Shown: one piece after another, positions 22,118 through 30,974 of the stretch
How the letters are laid out: each line of letters begins with the position of its first letter
Position numbering within the stretch: the first letter of the stretch is position 1
NCBI RefSeq assembly: GCF_025822245.1
Contig: NZ_JACKTL010000056.1
Coordinates: 62,001 to 126,000, forward strand
From: Mycolicibacterium hodleri
Lineage (GTDB): Bacteria > Actinomycetota > Actinomycetes > Mycobacteriales > Mycobacteriaceae
DNA length: 64,000 nucleotides
Direction of reading: 5' to 3'
Made by a program: the position numbers and the translations under genes
Notes under the pieces: model-generated
The model's database searches: none
Seen by the model: the letters and a program-made list of their open reading frames with translations, nothing else
What the model was told of the DNA's origin: nothing

Positions 22118-23215
22118 TCAGTGCAGCGTGCTGAGCGCCGCCCTTGGTTCGTAGCCGTCGAACCCGTCCAATGTGCCGTCGCGCAGTCGGTTGACCCACG
22201 TCGGGTCGGCCAGTAAGGCCCGGCCGATCGCGATCACGTCGAACTCGCCCGCCTCGAACTGCGCGATCACCCGGTCCGCGGGGGCCGGGGCGATCTCCGT
22301 GCGGGGACCCTCGTCGCGGAACGCGGTGTCCAGTCCGACCGATCCGACCGCGATGACCGGCGCCCCGGTCACCTTCTTGGTCCAGCCGGCCAGGCTGAGT
22401 TCCGGGTCGACGTCGGGGAAGGCCGCCGCGTAGTGGCGACGCGTGGACGGATGGAAGACGTCGACGCCGGCGTCGGTCAGCGGCGCCAGGACCTCCTGGA
22501 GTTCGGTGGGGTCGGCGGCGATGGTCGCGTCGTAGTCGGCCGCCTTCCACTGCGAGAAGCGGAAGATGATCGGAAAGTCGGGTCCGACGGCAGCGCGGAC
22601 GGCGGCGACCACCTCGGCGGGGAACCGCGTTCTCGCCGCCGCCGAGCCGCCGTACTCGTCGGTGCGCAGGTTGGTCGTGGTCCAGAGGAACTCGTCGAGC
22701 AGGTACCCGTGGGCGCCGTGCAGTTCGACGGCGTCGAATCCCGCGTCTCGGGCGTTGCGGGCCGCCAAGGCGAATGTTGCTGCGATCGAGGGCAATTCGC
22801 GCGCTTCCAGGGCGCGGCCCTTCGGCTGTCCGGTGCCGTCCACCCCGGACGGACTGACGGGCTCCACGCCGTCGGCGTCGCTGCGCTCGCCACCCTGATG
22901 CCACAGCTGGGCGGCGATGACCGCGCCTTCGGCGTGCACGGCATCGGTGACCCTGCGCCACCCGGTCAGCACGTCGTCTCCGGCGAGGGTCGGGACCGAT
23001 TCGGGGAAGCCGGCGGCGGGGTCGGGCAGCCGCACTCCTTCGGTGATGAGGAGGCCCACCCCGCCCGCTGCGCGGCGTGCGTAGTACGCCGCGACGTCGG
23101 GCCCGGGCACCCCGCCCGGCGACGCCTGGCGGGTCATGGGGGCCATGGCGAAGCGGTTGGGAATGGTCATGGACCGGACGGTCAGCGGTCGGAACAGCTC
23201 GGTGGCGGGACTCAT
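22118..23215 (-). CDS. old yellow enzyme-family NADH:flavin oxidoreductase
   Basis: 365 residues from ATG 23215 (MSPATELFRPLTV). The FMN TIM-barrel pattern is clear: IPNRFAMAPMTRQ at about 17, AQLWHQGG near 105, DAVELHGAHGYLLDEFLW near 180, then RTDEYGG and IAIGRALLADP near 333. The family reduces activated C=C bonds of enones or nitro compounds; the substrate is unknown. The upstream open frame to 23500 is a shadow. It is the first gene of a small islet not found at this place in M. tuberculosis. Confidence 0.88.
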   Translation of the reverse strand: MSPATELFRPLTVRSMTIPNRFAMAPMTRQASPGGVPGPDVAAYYARRAAGGVGLLITEGVRLPDPAAGFPESVPTLAGDDVLTGWRRVTDAVHAEGAVIAAQLWHQGGERSDADGVEPVSPSGVDGTGQPKGRALEARELPSIAATFALAARNARDAGFDAVELHGAHGYLLDEFLWTTTNLRTDEYGGSAAARTRFPAEVVAAVRAAVGPDFPIIFRFSQWKAADYDATIAADPTELQEVLAPLTDAGVDVFHPSTRRHYAAAFPDVDPELSLAGWTKKVTGAPVIAVGSVGLDTAFRDEGPRTEIAPAPADRVIAQFEAGEFDVIAIGRALLADPTWVNRLRDGTLDGFDGYEPRAALSTLH

Positions 23216-23265
23216 GAAGCGGTTCAACACGGTCGTCGGCTGGGGGATTCCGAGCCGCGCGGACG

Positions 23266-23889
23266 TCACAGTTCGGCGCGCCCGCGTTCGAAGAAGTCCG
23301 TGACGTCGGCGGCGAGCTGGTCGACGTCCCGTGACGGGTCGAGTGACTGGAAGGCACCGAACGGCGCGTTCCAGAACGCCCCGATGCGGGACGTCCACGG
23401 GCCGACGTAGGCGTACGGCAGCGGATGGAAGTCGTCGCCGGTCGACACGCCGTAGTTCACCTCGTCGGCCGTGACGGCCACGTCGAAGTGTTCGGGCCAC
23501 AACACCGGATGTTGTTCGGGCAGAGCGCTCTTCAACGCGAAGCCGCCGGCGTACAGACTCCGGTGGACGAGTTCGGCGGCCTCGGGGTCGACGTCGAGGA
23601 CGGTGTCGGCGGTGAGCGGGTCGACGATCTCGTAGGCGCCGGTGGGTGGGCCCACGTCCAGATCGGTCGCCGCGGCGAGTGCCCCGACGGTCCCGGTCAG
23701 CGGTGCGCCCGCGTCACCCCACACGAGCTCGGTGCCTCGTACCGCGACGGGTATGGAGACACCGGTGAAGCCGTCGGGGCGGACGGCCAGCCGGATGGTC
23801 TGGGCCGACCGGTACTGAGGTCCGGCGATGAAGCTCTCGGCGATGCCGCGGAGCTGGCGGCGGGTGGTGACGTACGCGTTGCTGTCCAT
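23266..23889 (-). CDS. conserved hypothetical protein, 207 aa
   Basis: 207 residues, soluble, no signal peptide, no membrane helix and no motif that I recognise. Notable features are the N-terminal helix YVTTRRQLRGIAESFIAGPQ, and a C-terminal aromatic-rich segment (FHPLPYAYVGPWTSRIGAFW). It could be a mixed alpha/beta protein. A TACGCT -10 box at 23897-23902 ends 7 bases before the ATG, pointing to a near-leaderless mRNA. It lies 50 bp upstream of the oxidoreductase on the same strand and may be co-transcribed. Confidence 0.68.
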   Translation of the reverse strand: MDSNAYVTTRRQLRGIAESFIAGPQYRSAQTIRLAVRPDGFTGVSIPVAVRGTELVWGDAGAPLTGTVGALAAATDLDVGPPTGAYEIVDPLTADTVLDVDPEAAELVHRSLYAGGFALKSALPEQHPVLWPEHFDVAVTADEVNYGVSTGDDFHPLPYAYVGPWTSRIGAFWNAPFGAFQSLDPSRDVDQLAADVTDFFERGRAEL

Positions 23890-23975
23890 CGGTGTCAGCG
23901 TAGGTCACCCGCCTTGGTAGCGACCTCACATCACCGGTCAAGCGCATCGACAGTCGACGCACGCACCGTGAGGAC

Positions 23976-24647
23976 ATGAGTACATCGTCGTGCCGGAACC
24001 GTTGCGGGGCAATCGTCCTCGTCGGCCTCACCGTGTCAGTGCTGGCGGCCTGCGGGTCGTCGGACACCACCCCCTCCGCGTCGGCACCGTCGTCGACTGC
24101 GGCGTCGACTTCGAGCGTGGCGCCTGCCGCGGGCAAGGTCCGCGCATCCGGGCTCGTCGCCACCGTCTCGGGTGGCACCGTCACGCTGAGCGGGTCCAAG
24201 GGCGCCGGCACCGTCGACGTCTCGCCGTCCACCCACGTCACCCAGATCGTGCCGAGCCAGCTCACCAACCTCGCCGTCGGCGACTGCGTCGTGGTGCATC
24301 CCACCAAGGATGGCGGGGCGCCGCCGACGGTGACCGCCGCCTCGGTGCAGTTCGCCCTGGCCAAGGACGGTCGATGCGGCCACGGCGGCAGGGCCGTGAT
24401 CGGCACCGTAGCGTCGATCACGGGCAATACGGTAGCGGTCACCGAGGCCGCGCAACCCACGGTGACCGTCACGGTTACTCCCGACACCCGCTACACGTCC
24501 CGCACCACGGCAACGCCAGCCGCGATCGCGGTGGGTCAATGCCTGACCGCCCGCGGCACCGCCGGCACCACGGGAGACGTGCAGGCTGCCGCCGTCAGCG
24601 TCAGGCCGTCCGACGACGGCCGCTGCCAGGGCAAGCAGGGTGGCTGA
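23976..24647 (+). CDS. secreted lipoprotein with DUF5666-like repeats
   Basis: 223 residues. The N-terminus is a lipoprotein signal peptide with lipobox LAAC (Cys at about 26), followed by a Ser/Thr/Ala linker. Two related beta-rich domains (about 52-135 and 137-218) each contain a G-xV-x-G-xTVTL/VAV pattern, a TxhVTQI or DTRYTS strand and a VGDCVVV or VGQCLTA turn, as in DUF5666 proteins. Function unknown. It is divergent from the 207-aa hypothetical and its stop lies two bases from that of sufT (convergent). Confidence 0.78.
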   Translation: MSTSSCRNRCGAIVLVGLTVSVLAACGSSDTTPSASAPSSTAASTSSVAPAAGKVRASGLVATVSGGTVTLSGSKGAGTVDVSPSTHVTQIVPSQLTNLAVGDCVVVHPTKDGGAPPTVTAASVQFALAKDGRCGHGGRAVIGTVASITGNTVAVTEAAQPTVTVTVTPDTRYTSRTTATPAAIAVGQCLTARGTAGTTGDVQAAAVSVRPSDDGRCQGKQGG

Positions 24648-24649
24648 AT

Positions 24650-24994
24650 CTAGACGGTGAAGCCGAGCGCCCTGAGCTGCTCGCGCCCGTCCTCGGTGAT
24701 CTTGTCGGGGCCCCACGGCGGATTCCACACCCAGTTGATCTTGATCTCGTTGACCAGCCCCGAACCGACCAGCGCCGTGCGGGACTGGTCTTCGATGACG
24801 TCGGTCAACGGGCAAGCGGCCGAGGTCAGCGTCATGTCGATCAGCGCGACCTTCGCGCCGGCGTCGCCCTCCTCGACGTTCAGCCCGTAGACCAGTCCGA
24901 GGTCGACGACGTTGATGCCCAGTTCGGGGTCCACCACGTCACGCATGGCCTCTTCGAGATCGGCCAGCACTTCGTCCGAAACGGTGTCGCTCAT
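24650..24994 (-). CDS. sufT: MIP18/SufT family Fe-S assembly protein
   Basis: 114 residues (DUF59/MIP18). The core DPELGINVVDLGLVYGL near residue 19-35 and MTLTSAACPLTDVIEDQ with the conserved Cys near 60 are visible. SufT proteins help Fe-S cluster delivery. It is the last suf gene; the ATG overlaps the sufU stop (ATGA). The frame open to 25096 lies inside sufU and is not used. Confidence 0.94.
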   Translation of the reverse strand: MSDTVSDEVLADLEEAMRDVVDPELGINVVDLGLVYGLNVEEGDAGAKVALIDMTLTSAACPLTDVIEDQSRTALVGSGLVNEIKINWVWNPPWGPDKITEDGREQLRALGFTV

Positions 24995-25479
24995 CGTCGG
25001 TCCTCCTCGTCGTCGCCGGCCTGCGCCAGCGCTTGGTCCATCGGCCTGGCCTCCGCCAGGGCAGCTTTGAACGCCATCCAGCCCAGCAGTGCGCACTTCA
25101 CCCGCGCCGGGTACTTCGCCACCCCCGCGAAGGCGATGCCGTCGCCGATCACGTCCTCGTCGCCGTCGACGTTGCCCCGTGAGGAGATCATCTCGGAGAA
25201 CGCCGCCACGGTCTTCAGCGCCGCACCCACGCTCTGGCCGATCACCTGGTCGGTCAGCACGGACGTGGCGGCCTGGCTGATCGAACAGCCCTGTCCGTCA
25301 AAGGAGACGTCGACGACGGTCTCGCCGTCCTCGGACAGCGTCACGCGCAGCGTCACCTCGTCACCACAGGTGGGGTTGACGTGGTGCACCTCCGCCGCGA
25401 ACGGTTCACGCAAGCCGCGGTGATGAGGGTGCTTGTAGTGGTCCAGGATCACTTCCTGGTACAGCTGTTCCATTCGCAC
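24991..25479 (-). CDS. sufU: SufU Zn-dependent sulfurtransferase
   Basis: 162 residues, IscU-like fold of the SufU type. Expected Zn ligands are visible: Cys and Asp in NPTCGDEVTLRV, Cys in DGQGCSISQAATS and Cys in RVKCALLGWMAF. SufU takes persulfide sulfur from SufS and passes it to SufBCD. The start is GTG 25479 with GGGAG upstream, or ATG 25473. It follows sufS by 7 bases. Confidence 0.95.
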   Translation of the reverse strand: MRMEQLYQEVILDHYKHPHHRGLREPFAAEVHHVNPTCGDEVTLRVTLSEDGETVVDVSFDGQGCSISQAATSVLTDQVIGQSVGAALKTVAAFSEMISSRGNVDGDEDVIGDGIAFAGVAKYPARVKCALLGWMAFKAALAEARPMDQALAQAGDDEEDRR

Positions 25480-25486
25480 GGAAGCC

Positions 25487-26740
25487 TCACTCCCGCCCGA
25501 AGAAGTCGACGGCCCGCCGGACGCCCGCCACCAGGCGGTCCACCTCGTCGAGCGTGTTGTACACCGCGAACGACGCGCGCGCGGTCGCGGCCACGCCGAA
25601 GCGCTCGTGCAGCGGCCACGCGCAGTGGTGTCCCACCCGCACGGCCACGCCGTCGTCGTCGAGCACCTGGCCGACGTCGTGCGCGTGGATCCCGTCGACC
25701 ACGAAGCTCACCGGCGAACCGCGGTGAGCCATCCGAGTCGGTCCGATGATGCGAACACCTGGAATGTCCGACAGACCCTGAATGGCGACGGCAACCAGTT
25801 CGCGTTCGTGAACGGCCACCACGTCCATCCCGATCGCACTGAGATACCTTGCGGCCGCGGCCAATCCGACGACCTGAGACGTCATCGGGGTGCCCGCCTC
25901 GAACCGCTGCGGCGCCGGCGCGTACGTCGTGGCCTCCATCGTCACCGTCTCGATCATCGATCCGCCGGTGAGGAACGGTGGCATGGCGTCGAGCAGCTCA
26001 CGCCGACCGTAGAGAACGCCGATGCCCGTGGGCCCCAACATCTTGTGGCCCGAGAACGCGGCGTAGTCGACGTCGAGGCCGTGAAAGTCGACCGGCTCGT
26101 GCGGCACCGACTGGCAGGCGTCCAGGACCGTCAACGCTCCGACGGCCTTGGCCCGCGACACCAGCTCGCCAACCGGCGCGATCGCACCGGTGACGTTCGA
26201 ATGATGGCTGAAGGCGACGACCTTCACCCGCTCGTCGAGCTGCAGCGAGTCGAGATCGATCTTGCCGTCTGCGGTGACCCCGTACCACCGCAGGGTGGCC
26301 CCGGTGCGGCGGGCGAGCTCCTGCCACGGGATCAGGTTGGCGTGGTGTTCCAGCTCGGTGGTGACGATGACGTCGCCCGGCCCGAGGGCGCGCGCGAAGC
26401 GGTCGTCACCCAGCACGTAGGACACCAGGTTGAGCGCCTCGGTGGCGTTCTTGGTGAAGACGAGCTCGTCCGCGTCGGCGCCGACGAACCGGGCGATGTC
26501 CTCGCGGCCCTGCTCGTAGGCGTCGGTGGACTCCTCCATCAGCTGGTGCGCGCCGCGGTGAACCGCCCCGTTGGAGGTGGTCAGGAACTGCCGCTCGGCG
26601 TCGAGCACCTGCAGCGGCTTCTGCGACGTCGCACCGGAGTCCAAGTACGCCAGCCGACTTCCGCCGCGCATCACCCGGTCGAGGATCGGGAAGTCCGCCC
26701 GAATGCGGAGCAGATCCAGCGTCGTGGACGCAGCCGTCAT
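25487..26740 (-). CDS. sufS: cysteine desulfurase SufS
   Basis: 417 residues from ATG 26740 (MTAASTTLDLLRIRADFP). A PLP enzyme of fold type I (group II desulfurase): the Schiff-base Lys is in SGHKMLGPTG near 228, and the catalytic Cys is in RVGHHCAWPLHERF near 370. It mobilises sulfur from cysteine for Fe-S assembly together with SufU. The longer frame to 26812 overlaps sufC and is not supported. It starts one base after the sufC stop. Confidence 0.96.
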   Translation of the reverse strand: MTAASTTLDLLRIRADFPILDRVMRGGSRLAYLDSGATSQKPLQVLDAERQFLTTSNGAVHRGAHQLMEESTDAYEQGREDIARFVGADADELVFTKNATEALNLVSYVLGDDRFARALGPGDVIVTTELEHHANLIPWQELARRTGATLRWYGVTADGKIDLDSLQLDERVKVVAFSHHSNVTGAIAPVGELVSRAKAVGALTVLDACQSVPHEPVDFHGLDVDYAAFSGHKMLGPTGIGVLYGRRELLDAMPPFLTGGSMIETVTMEATTYAPAPQRFEAGTPMTSQVVGLAAAARYLSAIGMDVVAVHERELVAVAIQGLSDIPGVRIIGPTRMAHRGSPVSFVVDGIHAHDVGQVLDDDGVAVRVGHHCAWPLHERFGVAATARASFAVYNTLDEVDRLVAGVRRAVDFFGRE

Positions 26741-26741
26741 C

Positions 26742-27509
<768 letters not shown>

Positions 27510-27510
27510 A

Positions 27511-28713
27511 TCAGCTGTCTCTTGCTTCCGTGATGGCTAGTTCTCGTTCAATGGCTTCAGTGAGTCGCTCGCGTACCGCGGGGACGGCGATCTTGGCGAT
27601 GATCTCGCCGAAGAAGCCGCGCACCACGAGGCGTCGCGCCTGTTCCTCCGGGATGCCGCGGGCCCGTAGGTAGAACAACTGCTCGTCGTCGAAACGTCCG
27701 GTGGCACTGGCGTGTCCGGCCCCGACGATCTCACCGGTCTCGATCTCCAGGTTGGGCACCGAGTCGGCGCGGGCCCCGTCGGTGAGCACCAGGTTGCGGT
27801 TGGCCTCGTAGGTGTCGGTGCCGGTGGCTTCCGCGCGGATCAGGACGTCGCCCACCCACACGGTGTGCGCGTCGGGCCGGTCGGAGTCCGGATCGCCTTG
27901 CAGCGCACCCTTGTACAGCACGTCGGACGTGCAGTTGGGCTGGGAGTGGTCGACCAGCAGGCGCGACTCGAAGTGCTGACCGTCGTCGGCGAAGTAGGTG
28001 CCGAGCAGCTTGGCGTCGCCGCCGGGGCCGGTGTACCGCACCGTCGCCGAGGTGCGCACGACGTTGCCGCCGAGGGTCACGTTGACGTGCCCCAGTACCG
28101 CGTCCTTGCCGAGCGTGGCGTGATGGGCGCTGACGTGGACCGTGTCGTCGGCCCAGTCGGCGATCCAGATCACGCCGAGATTGGCCGCGTCACCGACGAT
28201 GAGCTCGACGTTGTCGGCGTAGGTACCGCTGCCGCGCAGGTCGACGACGACGGTCGCCCGCGCCATGGCCTCGAGGCGGATCTGCAGGTGGCCGTAGGCG
28301 GTGAGGCCCTCACCGGGTCCGGTGACGACGATCTCGACGGGCTCGGCGACCTCGACTTCACGTCCGACCGTGACGACGGTCGCGGTCGTGAAGGACGAGA
28401 ACGCTTGGGCGGCAACGCGATCGGCGGGCACACCACCCTGGCCGAGGCGCTCGTCGTCACGGCCGACGGTCTCCACCGTCACGCCGGGGCGCTCGCCGAC
28501 CTCGACGGTCGCGGAGCCGGTCGCGGGGGCCGATCCGTCGTGCAGACCACGCAGCCGTTTCAGCGGCGTGAACCGCCACAGTTCGTCCCGGCCGCCGGGC
28601 ACCTCGAAGGCGTCGACGTCGAAGGAGCTGAACTGCTCCCCCTTGTTCGCACCGGCGAGTGCGGAGCCTGGTTTGGCGCCGCCCTCGACGGCAGCTGTCA
28701 GATCCTGGGTCAT
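27511..28713 (-). CDS. sufD: SufD Fe-S scaffold protein
   Basis: 400 residues from ATG 28713 (MTQDLTAAVEGG), which overlaps the sufB stop as ATGA. The beta-helix core of SufB/SufD proteins is present, with HVNVTLGG, the SQPNCTSDVLYKGAL stretch near 270 and the conserved C-terminal LFYLRARGIPEEQARRLVV segment. It is the paralogue partner of SufB in the scaffold. The open frame to 29571 continues inside sufB and is a shadow. Confidence 0.96.
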   Translation of the reverse strand: MTQDLTAAVEGGAKPGSALAGANKGEQFSSFDVDAFEVPGGRDELWRFTPLKRLRGLHDGSAPATGSATVEVGERPGVTVETVGRDDERLGQGGVPADRVAAQAFSSFTTATVVTVGREVEVAEPVEIVVTGPGEGLTAYGHLQIRLEAMARATVVVDLRGSGTYADNVELIVGDAANLGVIWIADWADDTVHVSAHHATLGKDAVLGHVNVTLGGNVVRTSATVRYTGPGGDAKLLGTYFADDGQHFESRLLVDHSQPNCTSDVLYKGALQGDPDSDRPDAHTVWVGDVLIRAEATGTDTYEANRNLVLTDGARADSVPNLEIETGEIVGAGHASATGRFDDEQLFYLRARGIPEEQARRLVVRGFFGEIIAKIAVPAVRERLTEAIERELAITEARDS

Positions 28714-30143
28714 CCGACTGCGCCCTCCATCTGCAGTTCGATGAGCCGGTTGAGCTCCAGCGCGTACTCCATCGGAAGCTCCTTGGCGATGGGCTCGACG
28801 AAGCCGCGCACCACCATCGCCATGGCCTCGTCCTCGGTCATGCCGCGGCTCATCAGGTAGAAGAGCTGATCGGCGCTGACCTTGGAGACGGTGGCCTCGT
28901 GGCCCATCGTGACGTCGTCCTCGCGGATGTCGACGTAGGGGTAGGTGTCGCTGCGGCTGATCGAATCCACCAGCAGCGCATCGCACTTCACGCTGGACCG
29001 GGAACCGTGGGCCCCCTTGTTGATCTGCACCAGGCCGCGGTAGGACGCCCGGCCACCGCCGCGGGCGACGGACTTCGACACGATGTTGCTCGACGTGTTG
29101 GGTGCCAGGTGCAGCATCTTGGCGCCGGTGTCCTGGTGCTGGCCCTCGCCGGCGAATGCCACCGAGAGCACCTCGCCCTTGGCGTGCTCGCCGGTCATCC
29201 ACACGGCCGGGTACTTCATCGTGACCTTGGAGCCGATGTTGCCGTCGACCCACTCCATGGTGGCGCCGGCCTCGGCGCGCGCCCGCTTGGTCACCAGGTT
29301 GTAGACGTTGTTCGACCAGTTCTGGATGGTGGTGTAGCGGCACCGGCCACCGGGCTTGACGATGATCTCGACGACCGCGGAGTGCAGCGAGTCGCTCTTG
29401 TAGATCGGCGCCGTGCAGCCCTCGACGTAGTGCACGTAGGCGTCCTCGTCGACGATGATCAGCGTGCGCTCGAACTGCCCCATGTTCTCGGTGTTGATCC
29501 GGAAGTAGGCCTGCAGCGGGATGTCGACGTGCACGCCCTTGGGGACGTAGATGAACGATCCGCCCGACCACACCGCGGTGTTGAGCGCGGAGAACTTGTT
29601 GTCCCCGGCCGGAATCACGGTGCCGAAGTACTTCTGGAACAGCTCGGGATGCTGCTTGAGGGCGGAGTCGGTGTCGAGGAAGATGACGCCGAGCGCCTCG
29701 AGATCCTCACGGATCGAGTGGTAGACCACCTCGGACTCGTACTGCGCCGCGACGCCCGAGACCAGGCGCTGCTTCTCCGCCTCCGGGATGCCGAGGCGGT
29801 CGTAGGTGTTCTTGATGTCGGCGGGCAGATCGTCCCACGTGGCGGCCTGCTTCTCGCTGGAGCGCACGAAGTACTTGATGTTGTCGAAGAAGATGCCCTC
29901 GAGGTCTGAACCCCAGTTCGGCATCGGCTTCTTGTCGAAGGTGCGCAGCGCCTTGAGCCGCATCTCCAGCATCCACTCGGGCTCGCTCTTCTTGGCGGAG
30001 ATGTCCCGCACGACGGCTTCGGACAGCCCGCGCTGGGCACTGGCGCCTGCGACGTCGGAGTCCGACCAGCCGTAGCCGTAGGTGCCCAACGAGGCGATGG
30101 TCTCCTCTTGGGTCAGCTGAGGCGCTTCGGGTGTGGTCGTCAT
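28710..30143 (-). CDS. sufB: SufB Fe-S scaffold protein (no intein)
   Basis: 477 residues from ATG 30143. Typical SufB with YGYGW near 22, GVHVDIPLQAYFRIN near 203, HYVEGCTAPIY near 238-247 and the C-terminal FYLMSRGMTEDEAMAMVVRGF. The M. tuberculosis orthologue carries a large intein before the Cys of the EGC motif; here EGC (Cys243) is uninterrupted and the length is that of a plain SufB. It is the first structural gene after sufR, with ATGA overlap to the sufR stop. Confidence 0.97.
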   Translation of the reverse strand: MTTTPEAPQLTQEETIASLGTYGYGWSDSDVAGASAQRGLSEAVVRDISAKKSEPEWMLEMRLKALRTFDKKPMPNWGSDLEGIFFDNIKYFVRSSEKQAATWDDLPADIKNTYDRLGIPEAEKQRLVSGVAAQYESEVVYHSIREDLEALGVIFLDTDSALKQHPELFQKYFGTVIPAGDNKFSALNTAVWSGGSFIYVPKGVHVDIPLQAYFRINTENMGQFERTLIIVDEDAYVHYVEGCTAPIYKSDSLHSAVVEIIVKPGGRCRYTTIQNWSNNVYNLVTKRARAEAGATMEWVDGNIGSKVTMKYPAVWMTGEHAKGEVLSVAFAGEGQHQDTGAKMLHLAPNTSSNIVSKSVARGGGRASYRGLVQINKGAHGSRSSVKCDALLVDSISRSDTYPYVDIREDDVTMGHEATVSKVSADQLFYLMSRGMTEDEAMAMVVRGFVEPIAKELPMEYALELNRLIELQMEGAVG

Positions 30144-30898
30144 TTCGACGCTCCTTGATTCTCGATGGCTGATGGACGGGTGTCGGCGCGGGCCGTGCGC
30201 CGGGCGGGTTCGGGGTGGAGCGGGACGTGCGTGGTACACGCGGAGTCGCCGTTGACGATCGTCGCCAGCCTCTGGACGTGGGTACCGAGGATGTCGGCGA
30301 ACGCTGCCCGTTCGGCATCGCACAGTTCGGGAAACTCCTCGGCCACGTGCGAGACGGGGCAGTGGTGTTGGCAGATCTGAACGCCGTCGATCGGGCCGGC
30401 CACCCGCGTGGTGGTGGTGGCGTAGCCGGCGCCGGTGAGGGCGGAGGCGACTTGGTCGGCAGTGTGTGCAACGTCGCCGGGGCCGGTGGTTACTCCCGCG
30501 AGGATGGTGTCGATGCGCCGGCGCGCGAAGGTGCGGATCGCGTCGTCACCGCCGACCTCGCGCAGCTGCCGCATGGCCGCCACGGCCAGGTCGTCGTAGG
30601 CGTGGTCGAGCTTGCCCCGGCCCGCGGCGGTGAGCCGGTACCGTTTGGCGGGACGCCCCCGACCGTGGTGCTGCCAGGACGCCGCGGCGACGGATTCGGC
30701 GTCGCCGCCGTCGACCAGGGCGTCGAGGTGCCGACGCACCCCAGCTGCGGAAATGCCCAACCGGTCGCCGATGTCGCCGGCGGTCGTCGGGCCTTCGAGC
30801 AGCAGTTGCACGATGGCGCGGCGGGTGTGTCCGTCGGACGTCGACGCCGTGCCGGCGGATGCCCCGCCGACAGCAAGAGTCTCCGTTCGGATTTTCAC
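30140..30898 (-). CDS. sufR: SufR Fe-S-sensing repressor
   Basis: 252 residues from GTG 30898 (VKIRTETLAVGG). A winged helix (HTRRAIVQLLLEGPTTAGDIGD, residues 23-44, then AAGVRRHLDAL) is followed by a cluster-binding region ICQHHC ... FPELC near 178-196, the three-plus Cys pattern of [4Fe-4S] SufR proteins. It represses the suf operon and itself. The frame runs 39 bases further upstream to 30937, but a palindrome covers the GTG and a -10-like CACAAT sits at -12 to -7 from it, so a leaderless start there is likely. Confidence 0.93.
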   Translation of the reverse strand: MKIRTETLAVGGASAGTASTSDGHTRRAIVQLLLEGPTTAGDIGDRLGISAAGVRRHLDALVDGGDAESVAAASWQHHGRGRPAKRYRLTAAGRGKLDHAYDDLAVAAMRQLREVGGDDAIRTFARRRIDTILAGVTTGPGDVAHTADQVASALTGAGYATTTTRVAGPIDGVQICQHHCPVSHVAEEFPELCDAERAAFADILGTHVQRLATIVNGDSACTTHVPLHPEPARRTARADTRPSAIENQGASK

Positions 30899-30911
30899 AA
30901 CACCATTGTGA
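30895..30911. promoter_or_regulatory. palindrome over the sufR start, candidate SufR operator
   Basis: TCACAA-CACCA-TTGTGA is a perfect inverted repeat with 6-bp arms and a 5-bp spacer. It overlaps the sufR GTG codon (30896-30898) and the -10-like CACAAT box. SufR is known to bind TGTGA-containing inverted repeats at its own promoter in M. tuberculosis, so an autoregulatory site is the simplest reading. Confidence 0.65.
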
Positions 30912-30962
30912 CGGAATTCGAGATATGGGTCTAGCAAGGCAACCCTTAGCTGGTCGACTTAC

Positions 30963-30968
30963 TACCCT
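30963..30968 (+). promoter_or_regulatory. -10 box for leaderless mptB
   Basis: TACCCT fits TAnnnT and lies at -12 to -7 relative to the A of the mptB ATG at 30975, with no Shine-Dalgarno before the ATG. This predicts a leaderless transcript. It shares the 76-bp gap with the divergent sufR promoter. Confidence 0.5.
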
Positions 30969-30974
30969 GCACTG

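Noticed and set aside
30918..30950. Possible IdeR iron box between sufR and mptB (around TAGCAAGGCAACCCTTA)
   Set aside because: Only about 11 of 19 positions agree with the iron-box consensus, below what known sites show.
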